A DNA stretch of 29,836 nt from a virus, in IMG/VR virus record IMGVR_UViG_3300020394_000320, positions 1 through 29,836 of that record. One strand, written 5' to 3'. Both the position numbers and the translations under genes were made by a program. The notes beneath the pieces were generated by a model. The model did not search any database. It had not been told where the DNA came from and worked only from the letters and a program-made list of their open reading frames with translations. Positions 6,893 to 14,469 of the stretch are shown here, piece by piece; positions within the stretch are counted from its first letter, which is position 1, and each line of letters starts with the position of its first letter.

Positions 6893-9470
6893 TTGCTAGC
6901 TCCGACATAGAATTTGCAATAGAAAGTGAAAAAACTTCTTTTGAACCCTCAATTTGCATTTCCCAGTCGCGCCCAACTTTAGACGGAAGTCTGAAGGGAT
7001 CTCTATTTTGCACAGTTTGTGTATGTACCAACGCGTTATCTGCATAAAATTTTACTGTCATGGGGTAAGCTTCGGCTTCAAGTTGAGCGCAAGAAAACCC
7101 CATTATTTGTGGCATCGTAAATTTCTTAGATTTCCAAGTATAATTTTTTTCTGCACCTCCGCTGAAAGGTTTTACTTTATTCCCACTATCGTCAACAACA
7201 ACAAAAAGCTTATCTAAAAGTAAATCGTGATAAGCAGAGTCAGCATAAATATCATGAAGAATAAATTGACCACTTCTTACATCAAAAATAAAACCCCCGC
7301 TTTGCGTCCCGTTGTTGTAAAATGCTATGTACTGGTTATCTTGTTGATAAGCATGTATTGATTCTGGTTTGAAAAAAGCTTGCCATTGACTAAAATCAAA
7401 AAGATTTTCAGTAACAATCCTAGAACCTCCGGGCGACAGTAACATTAACCCGTCAGGTGCTGCATAAACAACTCCACCCATAAGACTTACAATACTTCGT
7501 TTAGATACACAGGCTTGTTCGAGTTCAGATTTAACAATAGTCATATTTGCAGGGTGCGAACCTTGAACTAAATATGGTGTGCCTTTGGTTAGAACAGCAA
7601 GTGTGGTGTCCATTCTACCAAACCCAACAACTGGAAAATCAACTGTTTGTATATAGTTTTCAGGCCATGCATGAGGGTGGTATGGATCACAAAAATGTAT
7701 ATCACGCCCTGTAAAACCAGCCATAATTCCATTAGGTAAGTTTATTAAACCAGAGAGTGTTTGTGGAGGTTCGCTCCAAGTCAAACTTGGAAGTTCTTCT
7801 GCTAAATCTTCTGCTTTTACATTATCAGTAAAACTTGCAGCAGAGGATGCTATTTCTTTTACAAATAAAAATGTACCAGAAACAGAACGGTATATTCGTC
7901 TATGAGAAACTATGTAACTACTTGGGATAGAACTAAATCCTGATAACGATACAGTTTGCCCTAATTTAACATCAACGGAATTTGAAGCCTCAGCCGGAGC
8001 CGACTCAAATTCAAAACCAGATTCTTTATTTACATTTGTGTATGTATAAACACGTGTTTCTACTGTTGAACTTTCATCTGTAGACCCAACACTTTGCAGT
8101 AAAGTAAATATAGGTTGGTCTGGGTAATCTCCATTTTTTATTGATAAAGTTGCATTCGCTCCAACAGCAGTAGTTTCAATAACCGCAAAAGGTTCAATAG
8201 ACCCAAATGTTTGAACTCCTATGCCAAGATAAGTGTACGAGTTAAATAAACTTACATAAGCTTGATTAACTACAGGAAATATATTTGAAGTACCATTTAC
8301 AGTTATTTTAAGATACTGATTTTCCATAGCATCTACATTAGCTTGTGTTACAAACAAACGAGCAGGACTATCAGAATTAGAAGCATAACTGGTAGGTATT
8401 GAAGATAGGTTTGTCATATTATTAGAAGCCATTCTACGGTAAGATATACGGTTATTAGGGCCTAGCCCTGCAGTGCCCGGAGTAATCACAACACATGAAC
8501 CATACTGTGTTGCGTTGAGTCCAGAAAGATTGCTATCTAAGAATGTTGCAAACGCAGCAGCTGTTAAAGTACCAGTAAATGTATAGGTTACGTTATACAT
8601 TGCATAGTATGGTGAGTTTGCATGGCTTACAGTGAATCTTTGTCCAGATTCTATTGCACTTATTTCAGAATCGTCAATTACCACATAGGGCCCAGTATAA
8701 TATGCTGCTCCAGTTGCACTTAAGTTAAGTGAACCATCTATAAACGTACCATCTGTATTTGGTTCTGTTCCAGTTTGAAACTTTACAAAAAGTTTAGCCG
8801 TTGGGCCAGTAGCAGTTGTATTTATTTCAACATTACCGCTTTGTTCAGTAGCTGTAACATCTAAATTTGACACCGCATTTATTGCAGCTGTAACTGAGGT
8901 CGAAGTTATTGTCCCACTTAAACTAACAGTTTGATAATCGTTAGCATTGTCAGCTACAGTACTAATCAACATATTATTAGCAGTAGTCAAACTAGCAACG
9001 TGTGATGCAGTTAAGGTAACTGTAGCAGGGTGAGAAGTAGCTGTTCCAGCATTTACAGACGCAGATATAGGAGTAGATGGAGCAGGTAATCCTAAAGGTC
9101 TTGTTGCTGTAGGATAATTTGTGCCTGACAAAGCAAGCGAATTGTATGTTGCTTTTGGCCCGCCATCACCTGTAAAAAATGTCCACTCCGACACATCTCC
9201 TGCTATTTGACTTCGGCAAACATCAACATCAGAGTTCCAATGAAACCAGTAGTTATTTTCAGATACACTATCTTGCCCAAAACGGTATATAGATTGAATA
9301 GTTCCAGTCTTTTGTAAATCAGCAACTTTAGCTCCAACATCTGTTAATGTTTGTATACTGCCTTGGAACACAGGACAGTTTAAAGCTGTTTGAGCTTGAT
9401 TATCCTGAAGATATCTAGCTGGAACAATAGGAGCTATTCCTCCAAAACTTTTTATACTGAAAACTGCCAC
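6885..9470 (-). CDS. Tail tubular protein B-like / tail hub protein (861 aa)
   Basis: GTG start at 9470 with a strong ribosome site (AAGGAGGCGCA). The N-terminus, FGGIAPIVPARYLQDNQAQT then ALNCPVFQGSIQTL, is the signature of the large gp12-like tail proteins of podoviruses ('..P...P..L.dn.Aq.A.Nc....G.l.pl'). The C-terminal third (from about residue 590, INLPNGIMAGFTGRDIHFCD) continues this beta-propeller-like family to the end. A Ser/Thr-rich insertion of roughly 330 residues (about 135-470), with Ig-like strands, makes it longer than the T7 protein. It probably forms the nozzle of the short tail. A sigma-70-like promoter and a dyad motif lie just upstream, so it may head its own transcript. 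Confidence 0.75.
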   Translation of the reverse strand: MAVFSIKSFGGIAPIVPARYLQDNQAQTALNCPVFQGSIQTLTDVGAKVADLQKTGTIQSIYRFGQDSVSENNYWFHWNSDVDVCRSQIAGDVSEWTFFTGDGGPKATYNSLALSGTNYPTATRPLGLPAPSTPISASVNAGTATSHPATVTLTASHVASLTTANNMLISTVADNANDYQTVSLSGTITSTSVTAAINAVSNLDVTATEQSGNVEINTTATGPTAKLFVKFQTGTEPNTDGTFIDGSLNLSATGAAYYTGPYVVIDDSEISAIESGQRFTVSHANSPYYAMYNVTYTFTGTLTAAAFATFLDSNLSGLNATQYGSCVVITPGTAGLGPNNRISYRRMASNNMTNLSSIPTSYASNSDSPARLFVTQANVDAMENQYLKITVNGTSNIFPVVNQAYVSLFNSYTYLGIGVQTFGSIEPFAVIETTAVGANATLSIKNGDYPDQPIFTLLQSVGSTDESSTVETRVYTYTNVNKESGFEFESAPAEASNSVDVKLGQTVSLSGFSSIPSSYIVSHRRIYRSVSGTFLFVKEIASSAASFTDNVKAEDLAEELPSLTWSEPPQTLSGLINLPNGIMAGFTGRDIHFCDPYHPHAWPENYIQTVDFPVVGFGRMDTTLAVLTKGTPYLVQGSHPANMTIVKSELEQACVSKRSIVSLMGGVVYAAPDGLMLLSPGGSRIVTENLFDFSQWQAFFKPESIHAYQQDNQYIAFYNNGTQSGGFIFDVRSGQFILHDIYADSAYHDLLLDKLFVVVDDSGNKVKPFSGGAEKNYTWKSKKFTMPQIMGFSCAQLEAEAYPMTVKFYADNALVHTQTVQNRDPFRLPSKVGRDWEMQIEGSKEVFSLSIANSMSELASG

Positions 9471-9487
9471 TGCGCCTCCTTAACTTA

Positions 9488-9499
9488 ATAACACGTTGA
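9488..9499. promoter_or_regulatory. Recurrent dyad motif before the gp12-like gene
   Basis: Minus strand TCAACGTGTTAT, inside a longer near-symmetric AT-rich stretch (9481-9510). It sits between the sigma-70-like -10 box at 9511-9516 and the ribosome site of the gene at 9470. It therefore covers the expected transcription start, a position typical of an operator. Confidence 0.5.
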
Positions 9500-9510
9500 C
9501 ATATTAACTA

Positions 9511-9539
9511 ATTATATCAAAAACCTCAATTCTTTTCAA
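9511..9539 (-). promoter_or_regulatory. Sigma-70-like promoter upstream of the gp12-like gene
   Basis: On the minus strand TTGAAA (9534-9539), 17 bases, then TATAAT (9511-9516): five of six and six of six matches to the bacterial consensus at the ideal spacing. Predicted start near 9504. The -35 box lies in the last codons of the endolysin gene. It would give separate host-polymerase transcription of the tail hub and tip genes. Experimental mapping is lacking. Confidence 0.5.
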
Positions 9540-9993
9540 AATGTGGACCATCAATGAATGGACGACGTCCTTGTGAACGACGTAAGTCTATATAAGCATT
9601 CATAGCTTCTTCGGCTGTTCCTTCCCAATCACGAAGGTCATCTATTTGCCATGCGGCGCCCCAACGAATTTTAGTATCTGTTCGTACCGCAGCTTCTTTC
9701 ATCGCATCTGCTATTTCATCATAAACCTGAATTTCCCAACACGGCTCTCCGTCTTGGTACGCCATTAAATCGACGGCATGAGCTTTACCATCTTCTTGAA
9801 TAAGGTGTTTTGATTTCATAGTCTGGGATCGGCCCGAATTAAAAAGCTTTTCCTGTTCTGCCAAAGAACGAACCCCATAAATCACTCCGAAGTCGATTTT
9901 CGTCAATTCAATCGCTCTTTTTACTGTTTCCACCAGATCCTCGTGTACGTCCACCAGTTTCTGAAAACTTCTCTGAGATAGTTTGAACGGCAT
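9526..9993 (-). CDS. Endolysin, M15-family D-Ala/L-Ala-D-Glu peptidase (155 aa)
   Basis: Start taken at ATG 9993, which has AAAGGAGAAAAAAG just before it; the longer frame from 10020 would place that site inside the coding region. The protein is a zinc peptidase of the VanY/T5-endolysin (M15) type that cleaves peptide bridges in peptidoglycan. Visible features: YGVRSLAEQEKLF (residues 39-51), the zinc motif SKH...AHAVD with His63 and Asp75, and the C-terminal ligand His151 in DGPHFE. Length is that of a single-domain enzyme with no wall-binding domain. It follows the holin gene and a small Cys-rich frame, forming the lysis cassette. The lack of a signal peptide fits release through the holin. 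Confidence 0.85.
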   Translation of the reverse strand: MPFKLSQRSFQKLVDVHEDLVETVKRAIELTKIDFGVIYGVRSLAEQEKLFNSGRSQTMKSKHLIQEDGKAHAVDLMAYQDGEPCWEIQVYDEIADAMKEAAVRTDTKIRWGAAWQIDDLRDWEGTAEEAMNAYIDLRRSQGRRPFIDGPHFEKN

Positions 9994-10096
9994 CTTTTTT
10001 CTCCTTTTGTTTGTGGACAAAGTTAACCCACTCTAAGTTCATATCATAAAAGTATTGACAGTACTTACACTGCATACTTCCTCTGACGTACTCCAT
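9908..10096 (-). CDS. Small zinc-ribbon-like protein with uncertain start
   Basis: From the ATG at 10096 the frame encodes 62 residues with one CxxC (MQCKYCQYF). Reading further upstream in the same frame reveals a second CxxC (IKCEVCGHDM) with 12 residues between the two pairs, a textbook zinc ribbon, but no ATG, GTG or TTG lies ahead of it. Possible starts are an ATT at 10123 or an ATA at 10132, the latter overlapping the holin stop (ATAG) and preceded by AGGAAG. The 3' end overlaps the endolysin gene by 86 bases, which is long. The gene is probably real in its Cys-rich part. The start is unresolved and a sequence error cannot be excluded. Confidence 0.45.
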   Translation of the reverse strand: MEYVRGSMQCKYCQYFYDMNLEWVNFVHKQKEKKDAVQTISEKFSETGGRTRGSGGNSKKSD

Positions 10097-10128
10097 GTCG
10101 TGCCCGCATACCTCGCACTTAATGGAGT

Positions 10129-10491
10129 CTATTTTTTCTTCCTCATGTTAAATAGCTTAGATGCCGACCGTGTGGCGAAACTCGCACTTACGATAGCTCC
10201 TAACGCTATTTGATACCACTGAGGCATACCCGCAAGGGCTTCAAACCCATCGGATACAATACCTCTGCCCCACTCCCCACAAAAACTTAGCACAAGAGGA
10301 ATACTGAAGAGCAGAGTCAACCATTCGTCCTTCCATGAAGACTGTGATGCGCGCATCGCAGCAAGATCCCAATCAATCTCACCTGTTGCTTCTTTCATGC
10401 GTATGGTAGCTTCAGCTTTTTGTATAGCTGTCTTACCCTCTAAATACGAAGAAGCAAGACTGCCAACAGAACCTATTAGTGCTTGTATCAT
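10129..10491 (-). CDS. Holin, 3-TM family (GTA-type holin) (120 aa)
   Basis: Starts at ATG 10491, overlapping the upstream stop (ATGA). Landmarks are the N-terminal helix MIQALIGSVGSLASSYLEGK, the motif ATGEIDWDLAAMRASQSSWK (residues 35-54), a membrane span at about 57-71 (WLTLLFSIPLVLSFC), another at about 92-106, and a Lys-rich tail. This is the pattern of the three-transmembrane holin family first named from gene-transfer agents and common in marine phages. It would form the inner-membrane lesion that lets the M15 endolysin reach the wall. It lies directly before the zinc-ribbon frame and endolysin gene. Confidence 0.85.
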   Translation of the reverse strand: MIQALIGSVGSLASSYLEGKTAIQKAEATIRMKEATGEIDWDLAAMRASQSSWKDEWLTLLFSIPLVLSFCGEWGRGIVSDGFEALAGMPQWYQIALGAIVSASFATRSASKLFNMRKKK

Positions 10492-10568
10492 TTCTTTTTA
10501 GGCCTTCCTCGTTTAGCTTTCTTTTTGGGAAAAATAACTGCCCATAGTTTTTTAAGGTACTTTATCAT
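10488..10568 (-). CDS. Tiny basic peptide coupled to the holin (26 aa)
   Basis: ATG at 10568 is preceded by GAGGAGTTAAAG, a strong ribosome site, and the TGA stop at 10488-10490 overlaps the holin start (ATGA). The 26 residues start with an amphipathic/hydrophobic helix (MIKYLKKLWAVIFP) and end in a Lys/Arg-rich tail (KKKAKRGRPKKK). It begins within the end of the EF-hand gene. The ribosome site and the overlaps on both sides make it likely to be translated. It could act with the holin at the membrane or simply couple translation. Confidence 0.6.
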   Translation of the reverse strand: MIKYLKKLWAVIFPKKKAKRGRPKKK

Positions 10569-10893
10569 CTTTAACTCCTCTTTTAGCTAATTGATTAAAC
10601 CCTATGAAACTCGCCAAAACTCCCATATTACTAATAACCCAAATTTCAGCGATACCTGAGAGATGTGAAATTCTATCTACAGGTACTAACGGCGTCATTA
10701 ACACGATTATGAATAAAGTTACAGTGATAGCAGAAAACCATACTAAATGTCTTTGTTGATCTTCTTTTTTGTCTCTGTTTTCTAATAGCACCATGCGCTC
10801 TTTAATAGCCATTTCTCTATCAGTAACAACACCGTCACCATTAGTATCTGCTTCTTCCCAGACTGAACCTTTTTCTAACGTTTTTTGTGCCAT
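10552..10893 (-). CDS. EF-hand membrane protein in the lysis region (113 aa)
   Basis: Starts at ATG 10893. Residues 16-27 (DTNGDGVVTDRE) are a canonical EF-hand loop with Asp16, Asn18, Asp20, Thr24 and Glu27 as calcium ligands. A charged helix follows (NRDKKEDQQRH, residues 39-49). Two membrane spans come next, at about 50-70 and 83-100. The charged linker and first span make this type recognisable from the lysis or late regions of marine phages; function unknown. Its position just before the holin suggests a calcium-sensitive membrane accessory, which is inference. The ribosome site is weak, so translation may depend on the gene upstream, whose stop lies 3 bases before. Confidence 0.75.
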   Translation of the reverse strand: MAQKTLEKGSVWEEADTNGDGVVTDREMAIKERMVLLENRDKKEDQQRHLVWFSAITVTLFIIVLMTPLVPVDRISHLSGIAEIWVISNMGVLASFIGFNQLAKRGVKDDKVP

Positions 10894-10895
10894 AA

Positions 10896-11066
10896 CTAAC
10901 TTTTTGCTTTCTTTTTAGCTGTAGCACTCAAATCTTTAAAATGAAATAAACGTTTGCTATTTTTACCGTGGGTTTTTCCAGAATGTAACTGACCGTTTGG
11001 CATTTTATGTGTTCCGCCTTTGTATTCAGTACCATCACGAAAATAATGTTTTACGCCTTTAGCCAT
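10896..11066 (-). CDS. Small conserved His/Lys-rich marine phage protein (56 aa)
   Basis: Starts at ATG 11066 with AAAGGTAAATCT before it and overlaps the preceding gene by 8 bases. The sequence MAKGVKHYFRDGTEYKGGTH followed by KMPNGQLHSGKTHGKNSKRL is a pattern I recall from many uncultured marine phages ('K.YF.DGTE..G.THKMP.G.LHSGKTH...S..L.HF.DLS'). It is basic with four spaced His residues. No function is assigned to this family. Part of a set of five small genes ahead of the holin. Confidence 0.75.
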   Translation of the reverse strand: MAKGVKHYFRDGTEYKGGTHKMPNGQLHSGKTHGKNSKRLFHFKDLSATAKKKAKS

Positions 11067-11187
11067 AAGATTTACCTTTTTTACCTGACTTCTTAGTCTT
11101 TTTCGCCATCTTCATTGGTTTTTTGTTAGTAGTCATCTTCATAGATTTTGGTTTCTTTTTCCCCATTGTGTATCCATATCCCGGCAT
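11059..11187 (-). CDS. Small Lys/Met-rich protein (42 aa)
   Basis: Starts at ATG 11187 with a clear ribosome site (AAAGGAAATGAT). It begins MPGYGYTMGKKKPKSMKMTT and is dominated by Lys, Met and Gly, with no hydrophobic core, so it is probably disordered alone. Similar 'MPGY..GK..K' peptides are frequent in marine phage late regions. It is coupled at both ends (8-base overlap downstream, one base after the upstream stop). Nucleic-acid binding would fit the charge but is not shown. Confidence 0.7.
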   Translation of the reverse strand: MPGYGYTMGKKKPKSMKMTTNKKPMKMAKKTKKSGKKGKSYG

Positions 11188-11188
11188 A

Positions 11189-11344
11189 TCATTTCCTTTC
11201 TTTTGGTTTCATAAAAGTTTGAGCGACACCTCTGTCACACGTTATTACAACAACTCTATTTTCTTCATTATACACTACCCATACACTACCTGACCGTCTT
11301 CGTACTTCTTCAAGTCTTACTCCTTTCTTTTCATAAGTTTCCAT
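11189..11344 (-). CDS. Small protein of unknown function (51 aa)
   Basis: Starts at ATG 11344 and ends with TGA at 11189-11191, one base before the next start. It begins METYEKKGVRLEEVRRRSGS followed by VWVVYNEENRVVVITC, suggesting a short beta-hairpin domain. The ribosome site is weak. Within it lies a sequence of the recurrent dyad class (11234-11245). Spacing and absence of any competing frame support it as a gene. Confidence 0.6.
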   Translation of the reverse strand: METYEKKGVRLEEVRRRSGSVWVVYNEENRVVVITCDRGVAQTFMKPKERK

Positions 11345-11370
11345 CTTTCTACCATTAGAATACCTCTGAG

Positions 11371-11856
11371 CTAACGTCTGTCAAGCAAGACAAGCCCATA
11401 AGTAAAGGCAAAAAGAATAGCAGTGCCAATGCCAACGGTAAGTATACCTATGCTCCACATTATAATCTTCTCTCTTCTTTCTTTTGCTTCGTATATTTCT
11501 TTTTGTCTACGTTTACGAATATCACCTTCCATAGCTAATAGTTCTTCCCATGCTCTTGTTCCGTGAGTAAACATTATGAAAGTTTTTAATTCGTCTCTTT
11601 GTGATTCTAATTTTTTCTTAGCAGCAAATGCTTCAATTGCTTCTTGCTCTATAGATTGCCCACTAAATACTTTCTTAAACAGCGATGGATTCTTAGCAGA
11701 TTTATGCGCCGCATCCACATCAGACACAGCTCCCATCCATCTTGACAGATCCTGTGACATACTTTCAAGATCACGGCCCGCTGCAAAAGCGCGCTTGATC
11801 CCCCCGAAAGCCGCCGTTGCCGTAGAAATAGCCGCGCTAATTGTGAGCGGGTCCAT
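11371..11856 (-). CDS. Helical membrane-anchored phage protein (161 aa)
   Basis: Starts at ATG 11856, one base past the stop of the previous gene (TAATATG). The N-terminus MDPLTISAAISTATAAFGGI is a small-residue helix. The middle is a long charged helical region ending AMEGDIRKRRQKEIYEAKER, followed by a single membrane span at about 131-153 (MWSIGILTVGIGTAILFAFT). The pairing of the RAWEELLAMEGDIRKRR helix with a C-terminal anchor is known to me from lysis-adjacent genes of marine phages. It might act as a spanin-like or holin-accessory protein, but no lipobox or outer-membrane signal is visible. Function unknown. Confidence 0.7.
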   Translation of the reverse strand: MDPLTISAAISTATAAFGGIKRAFAAGRDLESMSQDLSRWMGAVSDVDAAHKSAKNPSLFKKVFSGQSIEQEAIEAFAAKKKLESQRDELKTFIMFTHGTRAWEELLAMEGDIRKRRQKEIYEAKERREKIIMWSIGILTVGIGTAILFAFTYGLVLLDRR

Positions 11857-11857
11857 A

Positions 11858-12094
11858 TTATTTTGCCTCCAATATTCTATCTATTTTTGAATCAAGCGCA
11901 TCAAGACGAGCAAGTACTCTATCTATCGAAGCATTGCTTTCAATCTTAGTAGAATATTCTTTAGCAAGTTCTTCTCTTGTTTTGTTTAAAAGAATAGAGA
12001 TACGCTTAAGTTCATCATGTTGGCTTTTAACCCACCAAATAAGAAAACCTAATCCACCTGTTAATATAGAACTCCAAAGCGCATCTAATTCCAT
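11858..12094 (-). CDS. Small membrane/coiled-coil protein, possible lysis accessory (78 aa)
   Basis: Starts at ATG 12094, overlapping the upstream stop (TAATG). The N-terminal 25 residues hold one membrane span (ALWSSILTGGLGFLIWWV). The rest is a coiled coil with heptad-spaced Leu/Ile (RISILLNKTREELAKEY, VLARLDALDSKIDRILEA). The layout resembles small phage-encoded lysis accessory proteins of the XhlA type, although those carry the span at the C-terminus. It sits between the DUF6447-like gene and the membrane-anchored 161-residue protein. Confidence 0.65.
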   Translation of the reverse strand: MELDALWSSILTGGLGFLIWWVKSQHDELKRISILLNKTREELAKEYSTKIESNASIDRVLARLDALDSKIDRILEAK

Positions 12095-12309
12095 TAATTA
12101 TCCTTTTCGGGTGGCTTCTCAACAGCTTCTGTCAATAGTTTAACAAAAGCGTCTCTGCCAACTCTTAACTGATCAAGATTAAAAGCTGTAGATCCAATTT
12201 TTCTATCAAGGTCAGCTATATGATTTACCATTTGTTTTTGTTCGTCTGTTAATTGATCTTCAGTATAGTCAGTTCCGTTAATCTTAATGGTTTTTTTATT
12301 TTCTTCCAT
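12094..12309 (-). CDS. DUF6447-like small phage protein (71 aa)
   Basis: Starts at ATG 12309 behind AAAAAGGAGATCAAA. The order of elements is MEENKKTIKINGTDYTEDQL, TDEQKQMVNHIADLDRKIG, then FNLDQLRVGRDAF. This closely matches a short helical family seen in T4-like and other marine phages that I recall as DUF6447. An initial beta-hairpin is followed by two helices. No function is known. Coupled by TAATG to the membrane/coiled-coil gene downstream. Confidence 0.75.
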   Translation of the reverse strand: MEENKKTIKINGTDYTEDQLTDEQKQMVNHIADLDRKIGSTAFNLDQLRVGRDAFVKLLTEAVEKPPEKDN

Positions 12310-12334
12310 TTTGATCTCCTTTTTAATTTAGTTG

Positions 12335-12571
12335 TTAACTTTTCCAGTACTCCCTACCAGTTTTAATAACAGCATTTATTTTAGTTAAGTCTTTATCTTT
12401 ATACTTGTCATCGAGCAATTCTGTTTCAAGCGTCATAATAATTCCACCGACGCAAGATTTTTTATCTTCAGCGCTCTCGTTTTTCATTTTCATATTACCC
12501 ATGATGTTTTCTATAATATCGCATTGATGTAACATTCTTAGGTAATCTCTTTCTAATTCATTAACCGCCAT
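12335..12571 (-). CDS. Small helical protein (78 aa)
   Basis: Starts at ATG 12571; the ribosome site AAAAGGAGAATAAAT overlaps the last codons of the S74 fibre gene. The sequence MAVNELERDYLRMLHQCDII continues as a mixed-charge helical protein rich in Met and Lys. No family recognised. Placement directly after a fibre gene leaves fibre assembly or an unrelated late function open. Confidence 0.65.
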   Translation of the reverse strand: MAVNELERDYLRMLHQCDIIENIMGNMKMKNESAEDKKSCVGGIIMTLETELLDDKYKDKDLTKINAVIKTGREYWKS

Positions 12572-12573
12572 AT

Positions 12574-14469
12574 TTATTCTCCTTTTAACTTGGTTATTTC
12601 TGCTTGCAAACTGTCAACTTTTGCTGATAGTTCTTGCACCGCTTTTACTAGGATAGGGTATGTGTTCATTGGCTGTGCTTCTAACCTTGATGGGTTTTCG
12701 TAACTAACCAATCTAGTCCTAGTAGTAGAACTAAAATCCATTTCAACTTCGTGCAATTCTTGAGCAATAAAACCTATTTCTTTTTTACCTTCCCATTTAC
12801 CATCTCTTCTGTTCCAAGTAAACTTTCTTGGCTTCATCGCTTTTATAAAATTCAAACCTAAGTCTAAATCTTCTATAGCTGTTTTGTCTCTTTCATCTGA
12901 TAATGCAGTAATGCTAGTAACTTGACATCTTAATGCCGTAATACTTGAATCACCTAATGTAATTTCGTTACTTACAGAACTTGAAGAAGGATTTGCTCCG
13001 TTACCAAGGCACATGGAATTACTACCAGTATAATAGTTGGTTCCACCATTATTATAAAGAGCTCTATAACCTACACTTGTATTATTATTCCCACTACGTA
13101 CTCGAGATCCTGCATCATACCCCACTCCTACATTATTATCGCCGCTATTAATATAATAATTGGCATAACTCCCAATGCCAACATTCTGGAACCCACTACT
13201 CATGGAATATGATGCCCTAAACCCTATTCCAATATTATGACTAGCAGAACCGCCACCATATCCTGCTTGGTATCCAATATAAATAACATTATCCCCACCA
13301 TCCATATCGTACCCAGCTCTATAACCTATAAGTACAGAATTATCTGTTTGGTTGTACATCGAATTACCTGCTTGATATCCAATACTTACGTTCTGCCGCC
13401 ACCCAACCTTAGCATAATACCCAACAGCTACATTTGAGTAAGAGTTCGTGTAATATGTTTCTGCCTCGTAACCGAGGAGGGTGTTGTAATCTCCTGTTGT
13501 CATATTACCCCCCGCGTAAGCTCCCACAATTGTATTATTGGTTCTACCACTTCCACCATTATTAACCATAGCATAATAGCCGATAACCGTATTTTGCGAA
13601 TCACTAGAGCTGCTACCAGGAGATGTACTATCATAACCTGCGATCGAACCTACAAAGGTGTTATATGAAGAAGAAGAACCAATTCCATACCCTGCTCGAT
13701 CTCCAATCGCTACGTTCTGATCTCCATCTGTTACATGATGGAGCGCATCAAATCCTAGAACTGTGTTTCGCGTTCCCGTAGATGTGTTCAAATTAGGTGT
13801 AGGTTCCGACGTCCCCGCAATAATAATATTATCAGTACCAGCTACTAAGCCTAGTTTACCGCTTAAAGAAGCTCCCCAAGTTTGGCTTGTAAAAACACTA
13901 CTGCCCCCACCGCTGCCACTACCAACGCCTAAATTAGCGGGCGTAATTTTTTTCATTATTCCGCCATCATCTATTAAAACAAAATCCGCATCACTCGACG
14001 ACGTTGTTGTGGTTGGTGCGTCCGAGTTAGTTGTAGAGAGTAATGTTCCCGTAGTTGATGGTAGATCTAAGGTTATATTCCCACTAAAAGAAGAATGCGC
14101 AGGAGCTTTTATAGAAGCATAATGAGCATTGTTACTTTCGCAAAATAATCTTAACTCTGATTGAGAACCTGAGTTTCTAATATTAAAAACACCAGTATTA
14201 ATTGATGAGAAATCACTGACCTCAAATGGTACAAAACTAATAACTTCAATAACATCGTTAGCTGATGCACCAGATGTTAAAACTACATCAGAGCCATTAG
14301 TAGCGGTAAAATCACTACCTGCAGCAAGCTTTAGACCGTTTTTATACACATCAATAAAACCTACTGTATACCCCTCTGTTGCAAAAGTTGCTTGGTTAGC
14401 AGTAGCAGTAAAAGAACTACGGTTTTGCGTAGCTTGTGGTACTGGTTGAACTCCTATATATCCTGCCAT
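12574..14469 (-). CDS. Tail fibre with beta-roll repeats and S74 self-cleaving chaperone (631 aa)
   Basis: Starts at ATG 14469 (TAATG overlap). Residues 1-85 are the fibre anchor typical of marine phages (MAGYIGVQPVPQATQ, SFTATANQATFAT, GFIDVYKNGLKL). Residues about 235-490 hold some 14 repeats of about 17 residues with the core NxxxGxxA (NVAIGDRAG, NTFVGSIAG, NVSIGYQAG), as in YadA-like trimeric beta-rolls. The C-terminal 110 residues are an S74 intramolecular chaperone: LSDERDKTAIEDLDLGLNFI with the Ser524-Lys529 catalytic pair, GFIAQELHEV, and a final coiled coil. Auto-cleavage before Ser524 would release the chaperone after trimerisation. Confidence 0.85.
   Translation of the reverse strand: MAGYIGVQPVPQATQNRSSFTATANQATFATEGYTVGFIDVYKNGLKLAAGSDFTATNGSDVVLTSGASANDVIEVISFVPFEVSDFSSINTGVFNIRNSGSQSELRLFCESNNAHYASIKAPAHSSFSGNITLDLPSTTGTLLSTTNSDAPTTTTSSSDADFVLIDDGGIMKKITPANLGVGSGSGGGSSVFTSQTWGASLSGKLGLVAGTDNIIIAGTSEPTPNLNTSTGTRNTVLGFDALHHVTDGDQNVAIGDRAGYGIGSSSSYNTFVGSIAGYDSTSPGSSSSDSQNTVIGYYAMVNNGGSGRTNNTIVGAYAGGNMTTGDYNTLLGYEAETYYTNSYSNVAVGYYAKVGWRQNVSIGYQAGNSMYNQTDNSVLIGYRAGYDMDGGDNVIYIGYQAGYGGGSASHNIGIGFRASYSMSSGFQNVGIGSYANYYINSGDNNVGVGYDAGSRVRSGNNNTSVGYRALYNNGGTNYYTGSNSMCLGNGANPSSSSVSNEITLGDSSITALRCQVTSITALSDERDKTAIEDLDLGLNFIKAMKPRKFTWNRRDGKWEGKKEIGFIAQELHEVEMDFSSTTRTRLVSYENPSRLEAQPMNTYPILVKAVQELSAKVDSLQAEITKLKGE

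Noticed and set aside
9993-10020. Earlier start for the endolysin (10020)
   Set aside because: The AAAGGAG site immediately before ATG 9993 would be inside the longer reading; M15 endolysins also align better with the shorter start.
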